Under the pieces are notes generated by a model. The model was not told the DNA's origin, ran no database searches, and saw only the letters and a program-made list of their open reading frames with translations. A stretch of DNA of 64,000 bases from Cyclina sinensis. Lineage: Eukaryota; Mollusca; Bivalvia; Venerida; Veneridae. Positions 48,018 through 61,509 of this stretch are shown one piece after another; within the stretch, counting starts at the first letter, position 1; each line of letters starts with the position of its first letter. The position numbers and the translations under genes are program-made. The stretch spans positions 19,584,251 to 19,648,250 of the forward strand of contig JAAONU010000014.1 in NCBI GenBank assembly GCA_012932295.1, read 5' to 3'.

Positions 48018-48884
48018 GTATACACTCTTTCTGAAGACGGAAAATATCTGACTTTCATCAAAGACCTATATAAACTTGTAACTACTGTAATGGGTATTTG
48101 CTTTCACCAGAACCTTTAATATTTCCTTCCAGGTCTTGGAAATGATTCTTTTATAAAAGTAGTCTCAGATGAATATGATGTAAAATTACAGTTTTGCTTA
48201 CATAATACTAACATATGCCTCCTTCACACGTCTCTAACTCAAAGCCAAACCTTGCCAAAAATGCAAATTATGGGGTTTACTTGAGATGAAGGTGTTAGTT
48301 CAATACATCCCTGTTTGTTGGCGTCCGCGCCGAAGCGCGACGCCCTTTATGGAATGAGTTCAGATTTTTTGAAAGGGTAGTTGTTGTTGTTATTAAGAAT
48401 TTAGAATGAAGCCAAAAATGTGTCTTAAATGAGGTAATTTTACAAGTTTTCTTTGACAGTGTTTATTTACCATTACATTAGCAACAAATACCAAGTAAGT
48501 CCTGTACAGCTACAAGAAAGTGTAAGATAACAATTTATCACCTTTATAATGTAATACCCTTGACCTATTTTCTAGTTAGTAAAACATTGACTTGGTTTTT
48601 GATTTTTTTAATCTGTTTTTAGTTCAAGTATTCAAATTTTTATCATGTTAAACTCGTACACCATTTTAAGAAGCTTTAAGTATAAGCTGAATATATATAT
48701 AGACATTGGAGATTGTTGGTACAGCTTGAAGAAAATTTAAGTTGGCTATTTTCTCTTTGCTTGTAATAACAAAAATGGGCTTTAAATAAATTAAGGTTTG
48801 ACTGAACAGTTACATATCTGTTTGAGTTTATTGCCAGTTAATTGAGTTTATTACATACTAGTACTAAGGTAGCTGAACCAGGCA

Positions 48885-49130
48885 TGTCTCTGAAATGTGA
48901 TGCTTTCTGTATCTTGCACTCATGACTCCCCACAATTTACAATACTGGTAACTATAATGCTTCAGGGGGCTATATGGAATATATCTGGATACTTGAGACC
49001 AGGGTTTGATGTCTCATCTGAAAGACCATTAGTAGTGTTAGTGGAGAGTTTAAAATGATCAAACTTGTAGTCCATGGATTACAAGTCCTGTGCACTACAC
49101 TGGACCACTGATATGCCCACAGCTAGCCGG
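48885..49130 (-). mobile_element. tRNA-derived SINE copy
   Basis: On the - strand: atcagtggtccagtgtagtg (A-box-like) with the family tail 'gatacagaaagcatcacatt' on the + strand near 48,900. Same family as 2,098 and 38,690. Confidence 0.55.
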
Positions 49131-51149
49131 TGCTTGCTTTATACATGTACGAGCAGTACATTTCAGTCATTTCGTGAACATGGTAAAACTGTAATAGATT
49201 TTAACTGTAATATTAGTATTGTATTTTAAGTGGAACTGTCTAGAAAGAAAACTGTCAAATAGATTTCACGGGTAGTAAAATTCCTAATAAATCATAGACT
49301 GTATACCTTGTAAATTAATATGCTTGTTGAAAATGCATGATGGCTGGTGTTACATTACAAGCCAGATGACATGCCTGACTGCACTTAAAAGAAATGGAGC
49401 CATAAATGAAATGTGAAGCTATTCTGTTATTTAACATCTTATTTTGAAAGCTATTTCATTATGAACCTTAGTTATCCTAGATGAATTCTGAAAATCATTC
49501 AGTTTGTTACATTTTAAGAGTCACTAAAGTTTTTTGTGAAGTTTTAATTGTAACAAAACAAATAAACCCTAACTAGTAAAGGTCCATTTTAAATATTGTT
49601 ACTATGAAGGAAAACAAAGAGGGAAAAGGATTTTGGATAAAAGCCATTAATTCTGGAGCTTGTTAAAGGGATAAGTTTTCCAGTAAAAAAGGGAAAAGAT
49701 GTATAGAAAAAGGTTGATTCCCGATCTAATTCATGTTATATATATGTAATTGCTTTGAAAATGTGCAAACTTTTTAAGACATTCACAAAATGTCGTGTTA
49801 AATAGCAAAGAAAGACCTTTAAAGGTTTGAATTTTGGTATCAGAACAAGTTAACAAATATACTGTTTATTTGAAGGTCGAAAATGTAAGATTTACCATAT
49901 TTATCTACTTTGATTTTTCTTTCTTTACAACAGATCTTGATATATGCTAATTTCCTAAATGATATGTATTTATTGGTACTTGGTACTTAACTTACAACCA
50001 GCTGGGGTTTGTATGAATAAAACTGTGGTAAAGGGTCAACAGATGTCTTCAGTATAACTAAAAGGGGTAAAAATAGTTTCAGAAATGATGAAAAATAAAT
50101 TGTTACTTTGACATCTACCACAAACAGACTTCTAAATGATCTTCAGAAGTTCTTATTAGCAGTGAAACAGACTGTGTTAAAGTAAGCTGAAGGAATTTGA
50201 GCCAACAAACTTTAAAGAAAAAGTCAAATAGCCCAGTCAGATTTAAGTCATGTTTTCTTAAAGTTATGTTTAACCTTTATCCTGATTGCTGCAATTGTGG
50301 AAGCCTTTGTGACCAGTTCAGACAGATCACTATTCAGCCAGTATTTTTACAACTTATACCCCTATAAATGGTATATGTGTCCATTTTAGAAATTCAGCAG
50401 GCTATTGGGTTAAACTGTAGGGAGATGACTTAGATTGCCAAACACGCTGTCCCTACATCACAGGACATTTGAATCATTGGTCAAGCCTGTTCAATCTTTT
50501 TTTTTGTACAGAAAACCGGGGAACAAAATTAATGTTAAGAATTATACCAGTCTTGGTGCCCCAGAAGGTATTATAGAGTAATGAAGTAATGACATTGGAA
50601 ATCTGTGAAAATGTTGAGATTTGTTATAAAACTTCATTGATTCTACCAATTTTGATAAATAATTTATAGGAATGTATGTAAGTGGACTATGATAGATTTT
50701 GAAGTGTTTATGGTCTTTTCAATTGTTGTTAACATATCTGTGGTACATGCCTGAACACTAGGTCCAGTGCTTTGCATATCTTTAACTTTTTCTATTCTTA
50801 AGGGATTTTTCAACAATTTTACAGAGTTTAAATCTTGATGTTTAGTATATTATGTGGACTAAAACCATGGTTAAATTTCTGTGCTGACACTGTTATGCAA
50901 TCTTTGAAAGTGTCATCTTGTAAACCTGGATGCTCATCCAAAAGACTTTTAATATTATAATATAATCTGATTATTTGTCAGAAAAAAAAAGGTGATAAAA
51001 TAAAAACGATTATCTGAATTTAAAGCGACTGTCTCACAGAATTTATCTGAATTGTTTTACTTTAAAATTGAAGAGAAGTTAATATACTATGGAAAAAAAC
51101 AACATAATATTATGCTTCTATGCATTATGAATACTGAAGAAAAAAATTA

Positions 51150-51238
51150 TGATTTAACCATGATTTGAACTCATGCCCTTTGGGTCAGTAAAATATAGAG
51201 AGACGAATCCTACACCACTGAGCCACAGAGGCTAGTTA
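51150..51238 (-). mobile_element. tRNA-like SINE head
   Basis: On the - strand: A-box-like tggctcagtggtg and B-box-like gagttcaaatc, about 45 bases apart. No cloverleaf and no clear anticodon arm, so a SINE head or decayed tRNA. Confidence 0.5.
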
Positions 51239-52654
51239 ACAAGTGTAGTCAAAATTAATGATATAACTAAAGAATCTACCCTGTGACTAACGATAAAATT
51301 GTATAAAACTTTATATTGTGATGTTTTTCTGTAACAAAAAATGAGTCAGTAACAGTTTAGATATGTTCTTCACAATTACACCTAGAATTTCTAGATTTCT
51401 AAACATTTTCTTTTTTTTCATCGTTGGTCCATCTGTTAATCTGTCCCTTTAAAATAATATAACTCAAATTACAATATATTGTATGTGAGGGTGCGGTATA
51501 GTCCAGATGACCTTGTATTACTGGGTACCAGTAATTGCAAATGGAAGCAAATATAAAAGTACATGTCTTTCGTCATTTATGTCCAAATAAAGCTGCAGTC
51601 TGTCTGTCTCCATCACTGTAAATAAAGATAAATCAGTAGCTATCAAATTATGAAATCACAAATTTGTTTTTAATTGACTGATAATTGTAAATTATGCTTG
51701 ATTATTATCTTATATTGTCATATGATGACATCAAATTGACATTGTAGTCTGTAAATTATACATAACATGGCAATTAAGGTCTAGTTATAAGTATTTATGA
51801 GCAATTAATGACCTTAAAATGACAAAAAGGGATACTAGAGAATGACCACCATTTTGCTTTTGTTGATTTGCTGAAAGCTTTTGATAGATATAAGCATTTA
51901 GGAAATATTTTAGTGAAGATTCCTGCTCCACAGAAAGTGTTTTATGGTTAACTGATATTTATTTTTAGTACTCTTTTTATGCCTTGGCAGAAAACAGTAG
52001 GAGTACTAAAAAAAACATTGAAAATTCCAATGAAAAAGTGCTTCAGTTCAACAACAGTTTTTGTGGAATTTTTGAAGGCCTTTGATTGAGGACAAAAATT
52101 AATGATATGCTATAGAAAATAGAATATTGGCATTTCAGCTAGTTTATATAAATAGTTGATATTAAACAGCTGTCAACAGCTTACATCTTTTAAGAGTTTA
52201 AAGTAAGCATCATTCAGAAATTCTTTTTGGTAATATAAGTATGTCCATACACCCAGTTTTGAAAATCAGACAATGTGTTAAATCTTATGTTTTAACCCCT
52301 TAAATCTTGTATTTGATATATTCTAATTTGGACGGATATGAAATAGATATGAGAGATTTTAACACATAAAAGGGTTGCATTAAGATTGATAGTATATATA
52401 CATGTAGGTGTGTGCATTCCAGTTTTTTGTTCAATCCTCAGAAGTAAGTTTGGGCAGTAATGTTATTCATGTGGGCTGGTCAGTTAAGATTCACCAAACC
52501 TACTTTCTTATATATTGTTGAAGGCTGTTTTTAACTACATCATATTTTAAATACTATCGACAGCTTTTCACCTTTACATCGTAGCAACTTTTTAACAAAA
52601 TAGTTACTTCTTAGTTCTTTTTTTAATCAATATTATTTGCACCCAAAATGACCA

Positions 52655-52704
52655 TAGTTGTCGACGGGCCATAAAACACCATTCATTCATTCATTCATTC
52701 ATTG
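52655..52704 (+). mobile_element. retroposon 3' tail with (ATTC)n
   Basis: gtcgacgggccataaaacac directly followed by (attc)n. Short direct-repeat tails of this kind are typical of CR1-like LINE/SINE 3' ends. The 5' extent is not defined. Confidence 0.45.
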
Positions 52705-53403
52705 AAGGTTGTAGAACTGTCCGAACAGAACAAAACTGAAAACAGAGGACAGAAGCATATATAAATGTGAGATTCCTGAGTTTAATATGTTGCATCTGCC
52801 TTAGTCATGTTAGTTATTATGGTAGACCTTTTAAAGTATTGAAATGTACAATATCAAAGGAGTTGAAGCGAACATCAAAGAGAACTATGTGGTTGTTACA
52901 ATGGTTATATTCATATTATGCATGCTTCGTAATAGATATAGATATAAGAGTAATGTTCGAGTAAATTACAGTTGCATTTATAGTAATTTCTACAATTGCA
53001 TTTTGCCATAATTTCTACAATTATTGTAATGTTAATTTGACGAGGGAATTTTGACAGGGAAATGTGATTATTTCCTGGTCTTTGTCTGTATCAGATTATA
53101 CCCCAATCTGACTGCAGACAGTTGGCATTAATTTAATAAGTAACAGCCACAGTTAGTTGTCCGAATACCAGAACATGATGCAAAGCTTGCTCAATTGGTT
53201 TCATGGAAAAGCATTTTTAAGGTATCTTGAAGAGATTAAGTGCTCTTATAAAAGGATTTACAAAAGACCTATTCTGGCCTTTAATAGTTCAAAAGTGAAA
53301 ACTACCTCAAGCAAGATTTAAACATTATGGTTAGCTAAATTAGAAATTAGCAATTTACGTATTTAGTTACATTCTTATAAACAAATCTTCCTGTTTTTTT
53401 CAG

Positions 53404-53448
53404 ATCAAAGCAATGCCTGCAGATGAAGCTTTCTCATTTGACTACAAG
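53404..53448 (+). CDS. lipoxygenase, shared exon A
   Basis: Acceptor ttttttcag, 15 codons (IKAMPADEAFSFDYK), donor gtatgt, phase 0 at both ends. It is the linker between PLAT and the catalytic domain, equivalent to the 'LP.DE.FS..Y' region of animal lipoxygenases. Its phase accepts any of the five PLAT exons. Confidence 0.82.
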
Positions 53449-54196
53449 GTATGTTGGCTGCTGGTTTGTAAAATTATTTTATGTCCATTTATTATGAGTA
53501 ATACATAGCTATTTGCCACAAGGCAGAATGAAGGAAATTTTTGTCTTAAAAATTGTGTATTTGTGTAAGCAGTCCTTAAAACTTTAAATGTGTTTAGTTT
53601 TTAAGTACATAAAAGAAACTTCAAAATAAAAATGAATGACCAATGGTTTGTTTTGTACCACCCAGTGTTACTATATTTATACATCATAAGTCAAGAGACA
53701 GATATTGCTTAAGTGAAGTGACTGCATAATTTTAATAGTCAGTCATTTAGTTAAAATTGATTTATTATGAAACTTTAAAAAGAAGAGTATAGAAAAAACT
53801 GCAGTATAGAACAACAAAACTCTCCTGAAATAGATAATAATACAAAAAGAAAAATTTACATACTTATTGCTGACAGTATTAACACAGGTAGGACAAAATT
53901 GCCTCCCTTTAAATGTGAACTGGAAACTTTTTAATATCTTGACAGAGTACCTCCCCCTTTTTGGTATATCTGCTGTTTGATAAGAGAATCACCTAAAATT
54001 CATAAAGTCTAGAATAAGCAGTGTACATTCAATTTTAGATCGATGAATGAATTTATCATGTTTATATGCTTTAAAAAAATGACAAACATTTGTTTGGATG
54101 ACAATTTATAAAGGATTGTTATAGTGTAGAATATAATGGGAATACAGGTTACATCTCAACAGAATTAATATTTATGACTTCTTTTTCTTATTTCAG
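53449..54196 (+). other. lipoxygenase intron
   Basis: AT-rich. No element or exon seen. Confidence 0.6.
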
Positions 54197-54325
54197 TGGG
54201 ATATAGTAAAGACCAAGGCTCAGCTGATAGTTGCAAGCAAGATTGTAATGCTGAACAGTGGCAACTGGGAAAGTCTTGCAAGTTTAAAGAATGTCTACAC
54301 AAAGGAAATCTTCTGTGAGCCATTG
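54197..54325 (+). CDS. lipoxygenase, shared exon B
   Basis: Acceptor tatttcag, 43 codons, donor gtatga, phase 0. Starts WDIVKTKAQLIVASKIVMLN, then NWESLASLKNVYTKEIF. Matches the N-terminal helical part of the lipoxygenase catalytic domain (W-helix region before the 'W..D..FG.Q' motif). Confidence 0.85.
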
Positions 54326-54649
54326 GTATGAAATTGATTATTGTGTTCTTGCCTCTAGTCAACTTGGGTATAGCAAGGCTATAATATTTTCAGAACAGTC
54401 AAAACTTAATGCATCAAAGACCTTTTTTTTTTTTAATCACATTTTTTGTTGTATAGTGTCTTTGTTCGATACATACATGTAGCATATGGACCAGGACGAA
54501 AGAAAGTTTTCATGGTACACAGTAATTTTGTTTGATAACTTATTTTTTAAATGGAAATGGTTTGGTCACATTTCAACTGTATATATAGTAAATTGGTTAT
54601 GGACTGAGCAGGGTTATTAAGGTAAGAAATAAATCATTCATTCATTCAT

Positions 54650-55250
54650 ATTTATATTCCCAAAGGGGCATATTATGTTTTGTCCCTGTTCATCTGTCTG
54701 TATGTCCAATAGTTGTCTGTTCTGTATCTCTTGAACCAACTGAAGAAAATAGAAACTGTTTAGCAGAAATGTTAATTCTAGTGAGATAATGTGCAGAGCA
54801 CAGGCTTCAGTTGGCTCTGATGAAGGTCAAGATCACACAAAGAGGCCACATGCAATTTTATGTATGTCCTGTAACTATTGCCCACAGCCAAAGGAAACTG
54901 AAACTGTTTGTCAAAAAACTGTTTACCATAATGAGATGATGTGCAGAGTTCAAGTTATGGCTTGTGCAGATCAAGAGCAATGTCGTACTTCCAGGCCACA
55001 TGTCCAGCTATTATTTGAATCTAGCTTGAATCCTCTTTATATCACTTCAACAGCTTTAAGGAAGTTGAAACTTTTGTCTGGTAATTTTATCATACTAAGA
55101 TAATGTGCTGAGCACAGCTTTTAGCAAACTAAGGTCATGGTCAAGAACACAGAGAGGCCACATGCTGATACAATGTGTGAATATTTCTTGCCTTCCTCTG
55201 TATCTCTTGAACCTCTTCAGCTCAAACATGACTTAAGTACTGGTACTCAT
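54650..55250. repeat. ~150-bp diverged tandem repeat
   Basis: 'gtgcagagcacaggctt', 'gtgcagagttcaagtt' and 'gtgctgagcacagctt', each followed by a 'ggtcaaga...aggccacatg' stretch, mark about three units at roughly 54,790, 54,940 and 55,105. The open frame here is repeat-derived. Confidence 0.65.
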
Positions 55251-55764
55251 CAGTAAATAATAAACGATTTGAACTTTTTACCAAGCATTGTTATAATGAT
55301 TCTCTTAAAAAAAAAAAAGCATTGTCACATCACCTTGTTAAATGACTATGGATAAAGTGTTATCCATTGTATAAAAGGTTTTTTCTTCACTTTTTGTAGC
55401 TACCTTTTGGCATGTTTTGTCCTGCTTGAACAGCTTCAGTGGAACAATATATTCAAATATATTTTAAGTGGATTACTTTCTTTTACAAAGAAGAAAAAGC
55501 AACAAAAATGAACAAACCTTAACCACTTTTCTAAGGTTTTAAAGATGGATTGTAAATTGAATTGAGTTATCTCCTTTATTAGATGAGGAAGAATATTACT
55601 AAGTACCTTACGATGTTATCTTTTTTTTCAATAGGAGCTGTCTGGGTAATAGGCCAAATTTGATTACTTACAGATTGTTTCAACCTTCTATTTAATAGAA
55701 AATGTCCCAATCTAAAGATTGAAAATGTAAAAAAGGGAGGTAATTATCATTTGATTTGTTTTAC

Positions 55765-56025
55765 TGGGGTTTAACACCGCAGTTTAACAGTTAAGGTCAT
55801 ATCCCGGCGGTCAGTCCATTTAATCAGTGTTCCTGGGTGTCCAACCAGTTTACTAACCAATTTCTCTGCAAGTGACTGACTACTTCCTCACTTGCTTCAG
55901 AGGTGAAGGACAAATGACCTATAGATCAATTGCCACGGAGAAATTTTGCCGGCGCTGATGGGGATTGAACCGGGGTTGTCAAGATTGACAATCCTATGCT
56001 CTACTGATTGAGTTAGCCGACCAGG
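55765..56025 (-). mobile_element. tRNA-derived SINE copy
   Basis: On the - strand the head is ggctaactcaatcagtagag and the B box is a near-perfect ggttcaatccc, followed by a family-specific body shared with 46,585-46,795. Confidence 0.7.
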
Positions 56026-56719
56026 CTAATTATCATTTGAAGTAGACATGCTGCAAGAAATTTTGTAAAATGGTAAAACTACTGAAGTGTGCTGATTCAG
56101 TAGATACTAAATTGATTTCCTTGCTTTGATGGAGTCTGTTAACTGAAGCATTGGCTGAAAAGTCTTGAATATTTTATAATTGCAGTATCTCGGAGCAGAA
56201 TATTATCTGACCCTCTCTTCTGAATCATTAATCACTTTAAGTACTAAATTAGATTACAGATAAAACCTTTAGATACAAATTCCATTTATGAATCATTTTA
56301 AAATCTAATAGCCTTTTCTCCTTTGTATTTATGTCTAGTCAAATATTTTGTTGCAAAAGGATGAGACTGCATGGATAAATGTCAGGGAAAATGATTCTTT
56401 AGGTTGACAGTTGACTGGAAAAACAGGATATGTAATTCCATTATATAATTTGTTTAAACAACAGTCAAACATTATTGCTAGAGTGTTCAGTACAGAATAA
56501 ATTCTTTTCACCTAAAGTGTCATAAGGATGAGGAGAACTCAAAAGTTTTGTGGAACCATGACATTTCAGGTCTTTAGGAAGCTTTCACTACAGTCTGTCC
56601 AGATATATCATAAAGGCAAATTGTTCTCACCAGAATGGCCCAAGGATCAAGCAGAACTAAAGGCACACAGCCTTGCCCCCTCTTATGTTCATTAACTTCC
56701 CTGTATACGGAACAGGTTT

Positions 56720-57330
56720 TTATGCTCCCGAAGGGCGGCATATAGTAATCGCACTGTCCTTCCATCTTTCAATCCTTCCGACAATCTTGTCCGTGCTTCA
56801 ACTCAAAAACCACTGCTTGGAATTGAATGAAACCTTTACAGAAGTGATTGTCACGATGCTTAGTTGTGCATAGAATTTGGATTCTTCTTTTGGATTAAAA
56901 TTTCCTGAATTCATGGCCCTTTGACTTTTTATTCAAATGCTCTGTAGGTTATGATCTTGTCTGTGCTTCACCTCAGAAACCACTGATTGGATTTAAATGA
57001 AACCGTGACAGAAGTGATTGTAATGAAGCCTAATTAAACTTCCCTAATTATGGTCCTTTGAATTTTTCATAATTTATGTCCGGGGCATAACTCAAAAACT
57101 ATTGGAGATGTCAACTTGATATAAATAGATCTCATTGAGGAGAAGTGCAGTGCCTAAGAACCAAAACTCTCTTTTGCATAATTTTGGAGCTGTTTGGTTT
57201 TGTTTGTCTGGGCCATAACTAAATAACCTTTGAAGGTATCAACTTGAAACTGCATAGATAGATCTCATTGAGGAGAAGTGCAGTGCCCAGGATCCATAAC
57301 TCTTTTTTGCATAATTTTGTAATTATTACC
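56720..57330. repeat. dispersed repeat with paired internal duplications
   Basis: Starts tatgctcccgaagggcggca. 'aaaccactg-ttgga-t-aatgaaacc' occurs twice (about 56,808 and 56,975), and 'tagatctcattgaggagaag' twice (about 57,126 and 57,263). No gene. Confidence 0.65.
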
Positions 57331-57409
57331 CGTTTTATATGCCCGTTTGAAAAACGGGCCTTATTATGGGAATGCCCCTGGTGGGTTGGCTGGCTGGAGG
57401 GCATGCGGG

Positions 57410-58306
57410 CGATCGGTGTCCAATTTTGTCGGGAGCATATCTCCTACATGCATGACGGGATGGTAATGAAACTTATACAAAAGGTCACCACTATGAGAAG
57501 CCATGTCGTGTGCATGAATCAGGTCCCTTTTTCAAAAGTCAAGGTCACACCTAAATCTAATTGAAAAATGCTTGTCGGGAGCCACACTTCTACATGCCTA
57601 GGGGGATTTTGATATAACTTGGCACAAATGTTCACCGTTGTGAGTCGGAGTGTCACGCACATAATTCAGGTCCCTGTGGATAAGGTCAAGGTCACACATA
57701 GAGGTCAAAGTTCAGACATAATTATGAACATATGAATTATAACCATTCAAGCAACATTTATTGATGGATTATATCATAAGTGGGCACTATCATTACACCA
57801 GGTGTGACACGTGATATTTAGGCTAATATATGCAAGGTCAAGGTCACTAGAGATGATAAAATAGCAAGATTTTGTCCAGAGCATATCTCCTATGTGCATG
57901 AAGTTATTTTAATGAAACTTCATAGGAATGTTCAACACCTTGAGACAAAGTGCCATTGCATGATCCAGGTCTCTAGGTCAAAGGACAAGGTCACTGTAAG
58001 AGCTCAGTGAAGATCGCTTGTCTGGAGCAAAACTTCTACATACATTGAGGGATTTTAATATAACTTGGCATAAATGTTCAACATTGTAAGGCGGAGTGTC
58101 TCGCACAAAATTCAGGTCACTGCGGCCAAGGTCAAGGTCACACATATAGGTCAAAAGTCAGATAAAAATATCAAACTGTGAATAGGGACCATTTTAAATC
58201 ATCATTTATTGAGGGATTGTAAAACAAATGGTCATTATCATAAATGGATGTGTGACACATGTAATTTAGGTAATATTTGCAAGGTCAAGGTCACTAGAGA
58301 TGATTT
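57410..58306. repeat. two tandem ~450-bp diverged units
   Basis: Unit 1 (57,421-57,860) and unit 2 (57,868-58,306) share, in order, 'agcatatctcct', 'atgaaactt', 'cttctacat', 'tataacttgg', 'aaggtcaaggtcacaca' and end 'ggtcactagagatgat'. Non-coding dispersed repeat. Confidence 0.8.
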
Positions 58307-60079
58307 AATATCCAGATAAAAGGTATGATATTGTCTGAATTCTAGAGATTTTGCTGGTTACATAAATGTCCTAAAATCTCACTCTACTATTAGTGTACAC
58401 AATTATAATTATTCAAGTCATAGTGTTAGTGTACACAATTATATTCAAGTGATAGTGTTAGTGTACACAGTTATATTCAGGTGACCATATACTACAAATA
58501 TCTCTTGGTATATGAACTAATTACTTCAGTAGACATATACATTGTACTTGTTCTTAAATTCTAACCTGCTTTTCAATAAAATGTCACATTCATTGCTTGC
58601 ATTGCTTTTGGGCTTGTTACATTTTGTTACCTTCATTATTACTAATTAGTTTCGTGCTCACTTAATAAGACAATGCCAAGAATAGAAACTTTCTTGCCTG
58701 CTAACACTTCGTATCCCTAATGCCCACATCTCCACCTAAAGCTTTTGTGACGGGTGTATTTTGTGACAGTGTCACCCTTGTTAATTTTTCATACTTTATT
58801 TTAGTCTGGGGCATAAAGTAACATGTTCCCTTATATCAATACCCTACTGAAAAACCGGCATGCGGGGGGTATTGGCGCCAGTACAGTGGCAATTCTAGTT
58901 TCCACAGACTGCAATTTTTTTTTGCATGAATGATCAAGGTAACATCAGGTTATTAGCTACCATGACTGTGACCATTGCCTTGTTTTGGGGGCATTGTGTC
59001 TGTGACACATTTCTTGTTTTCTTTACTATTATTTTTGTTTATTTGCAAGTTATAAATTTCTTTCAGAAAAACTTTTTTTCTCAGGGTTTTCTTTTTTTTG
59101 TATTGATAATCAATTTCAAAAAGATTTTTTTTTGTGGCATTGCTATTTTTTTTCCTAGCAAAATGAAGGGAATGAAGAATGTTTTTTGTGTTACAGCAGA
59201 ATTTCATTGTTTCACAATTCTTTTGATTCTGTTTTGAATCATAAAAAGGTACATTCATATAATACAGTTTGTCTATTATAAGTGCTCTTTTTCAAAATAA
59301 CATAAAATCAGCTTTCTAGAACAACCGAAAGCCAACATTTAGAACAAAAATAAGGTCAGCTGTTGTGAGAGGGCTTCTTTTTAAAGGGTCACAGTTTATT
59401 AGCAGAATTTTACTGAAGTAATTTGAAATTCAAATTTTCAAAACTTGCTTGTAAGATGGCGCAGAAAGCTTGATCTTAAATGAATATATTTTTTTGCTCA
59501 TGGAAAGTTTTTGTAAATTTGAATAAAGTCTCGTGTTACAGTACAATATCAAAATGCATTTGAGTAAGGATATATAATAATAAAACAGGTTCAACATTTG
59601 AAAGCAACCATTTTAAATCTGCTGTAAATGAACTGGTACTTTTCATTATGTCTGTTTGAATCATAATTGTTAGTAAGAGTTTTATGACACGTGTTTTAGA
59701 AAGTGATACATTTTTTCAGGAAACTGCTTAAAGGGGTGTATGTGTAAAATACTCTTATTAACAAAAATACTTAAATTCTTCCATGATATATGGAAGCTGA
59801 TATGTTCAACATTAAAGTTCAATTAAGTTTTTTTTTTTTTAATCTGTTAATGATTGCAGTTTAAGTTCTAATCATCTAGAATCTTTAAATTCAGAAATGA
59901 GCAACTTTTTAGTTGCTTGTACCTGAACCTATCAGTTTTTGTAGGTTAAGAAAAAAGTGATTTTGCTCTTGTCTTATTTTTGGCGGAAGGTCCTGTGTAG
60001 TGATACTGGTTAAACCTGAACATGCTGAAATTTTGTAATGGATTTGCCCAGCTTTGAATTTGGAACAGACCATTCAAAG
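58307..60079. other. gene-free intron sequence
   Basis: T-rich stretches that leave both strands open near 58,926-59,258 by composition. No exon recognised. Confidence 0.45.
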
Positions 60080-60325
60080 TTTAAGGGATTTCAATATCAA
60101 AATACAAAAATGGAGCTACTACAGTATAGAGCCTGGTCAGACTGCATGGATGTCCATCTTTCATTTTGGACAGATCCATTTATAGTTTATAATGGGGCAC
60201 TTACTGAAAATTTACTGTCAGAGTAACCAATAGTGGAGACCATGATCAGACTGCATGGATTATGCAGGCTGATCTTGGTCTGCACTAGTCGCAAAGGCCC
60301 CAGCAGGATAAGGGTTAATATATAA
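60080..60325. repeat. dispersed repeat fragment
   Basis: Contains 'gaccatgatcagactgcatg', 'gcaggctgatcttggtctgc' and 'aggataagggtt', with a partial internal repeat ('cagactgcatgga' twice). The pattern resembles a common bivalve interspersed repeat, which is recognition from memory. Confidence 0.5.
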
Positions 60326-61251
60326 ATAACACACATCAGCGAGGGTGATAGTGGATATTGACAACCCGAAAAAACAATAACACCCAAGGCGACAGCCTTC
60401 GACGTCATCATATGCTTGAATTTTCTGCAGGGTGTGCAAAAAAACAATAACACCCGGAGGGTTTTTGAAAAAAAAAATGTTACCCTCTGAGCTGATGCAA
60501 AATGTAACATTAGTTTTAAAAGCCCGATCGCCTTTGGGAATTTAGTATTGGCAGTTTACGTGAGGTATAATAAACTTGTTTGACAAACAAAGATGTAGTC
60601 TGAATGTCCTTGTATTTTAAATATATGTAGTTTAAAGTCAATAATACAACATAATGAAATGACATACTAATATTGAATGTCAGTAAAATGCAGTGGTTCA
60701 TTACTTGAAATTTAGCTCTCTTTCACCTGAAATATGAAGCATCTGCAGATTTATTCAGCAGATAACAAACACAAGTTTTAGTGTGACAGTTAAACTGACA
60801 GTGGTTTTATACCATAAATAAACTATCAAATCAGATCATCGTGATGAAATTTGTTAGTCTTGGGATAAGATAAGTTGATTTTAAGTAGGTTAATTTTGTA
60901 TTGGCACTGTAAAGGGATCTGGCAGAAGTTCGTATCAGTAAACATAACAAAACGTTTCACACTCTAGAAATATTTACTCGTTCAAGATAAAAATGCAGTA
61001 TTTATTACTCAGCAGATTAAGCAAAAAGTAACTTTTTAGCTTTTCCAGTACTGTAATTACTGGTTTTTGAGGAAGGAATATACAGTACTTTTGGAACAGG
61101 CCATAACTTTACTTATATACAGTAGATTATCTGAAACAACACCTTTATCCAATGAATTAAAATCTCTTGATTGTCTGCTGTATCAGCTAGAAGGGAAACA
61201 ATAAAATATTATGTAGTAAATATGAAACAGTAATTAAACTTAGAAGAAACA

Positions 61252-61252
<1 letters not shown>

Positions 61253-61289
<37 letters not shown>

Positions 61290-61313
61290 GGGGGGGGGGG
61301 GGGGGGGCGGGGG
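61253..61313. repeat. (GT)n followed by poly-G
   Basis: About 18 GT dinucleotides then a G run of about 18 and a short GGGGG. Located about 100 bases upstream of lipoxygenase exon C. Confidence 0.93.
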
Positions 61314-61411
61314 AAGTAGATAGGACTGGCAAATCTTCTTCAAATTTTTGACACTGGTTTGATTTCTATATGCTAAGTACAAAGTGTAATTTATAATGAA
61401 ATTAATTGCAG

Positions 61412-61509
61412 GGCACAAAGAGATGGAGCAATGACTTGTTCTTTGGATACCAGAGGATTGCCAGTATGAATCATTCCTGCATAGAGCTGTGTACAGAAAT
61501 ACCAGAAAA
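61412..61509 (+). CDS. lipoxygenase, shared exon C
   Basis: Acceptor aattgcag, donor gttagt, ending with two bases of a Lys codon. Reads GTKRWSNDLFFGYQRIASMN, then CIELCTEIPEK. It matches the family landmark W..D..FG.Q..NG.NP..I..C..(L/I)P, with 'NG' replaced by 'AS' and the following 'NP' by 'NH'. Confidence 0.85.

Larger units (their letters stand above)
48018..53403 (+). other. intron between PLAT exons and shared lipoxygenase body
   Basis: 5.4 kb with no other exon recognised. It holds a hairpin (ggcgtccgcgc / gcgcgacgcc at 48,320), SINE copies at 48.9 and 51.2 kb, and a retroposon tail at 52.65-52.70 kb. Confidence 0.6.
54326..61411 (+). other. 7-kb lipoxygenase intron, repeat-rich
   Basis: No exon recognised. 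Contains diverged tandem repeats at 54.65-55.25 kb and 56.7-58.3 kb, a SINE at 55.8 kb, a dispersed repeat at 60.1-60.3 kb and a GT/G tract at 61.25 kb. Confidence 0.6.

Noticed and set aside
51150..51238. tRNA gene on the - strand
   Set aside because: A and B boxes are present but no cloverleaf stems can be drawn. SINE head is the better reading.
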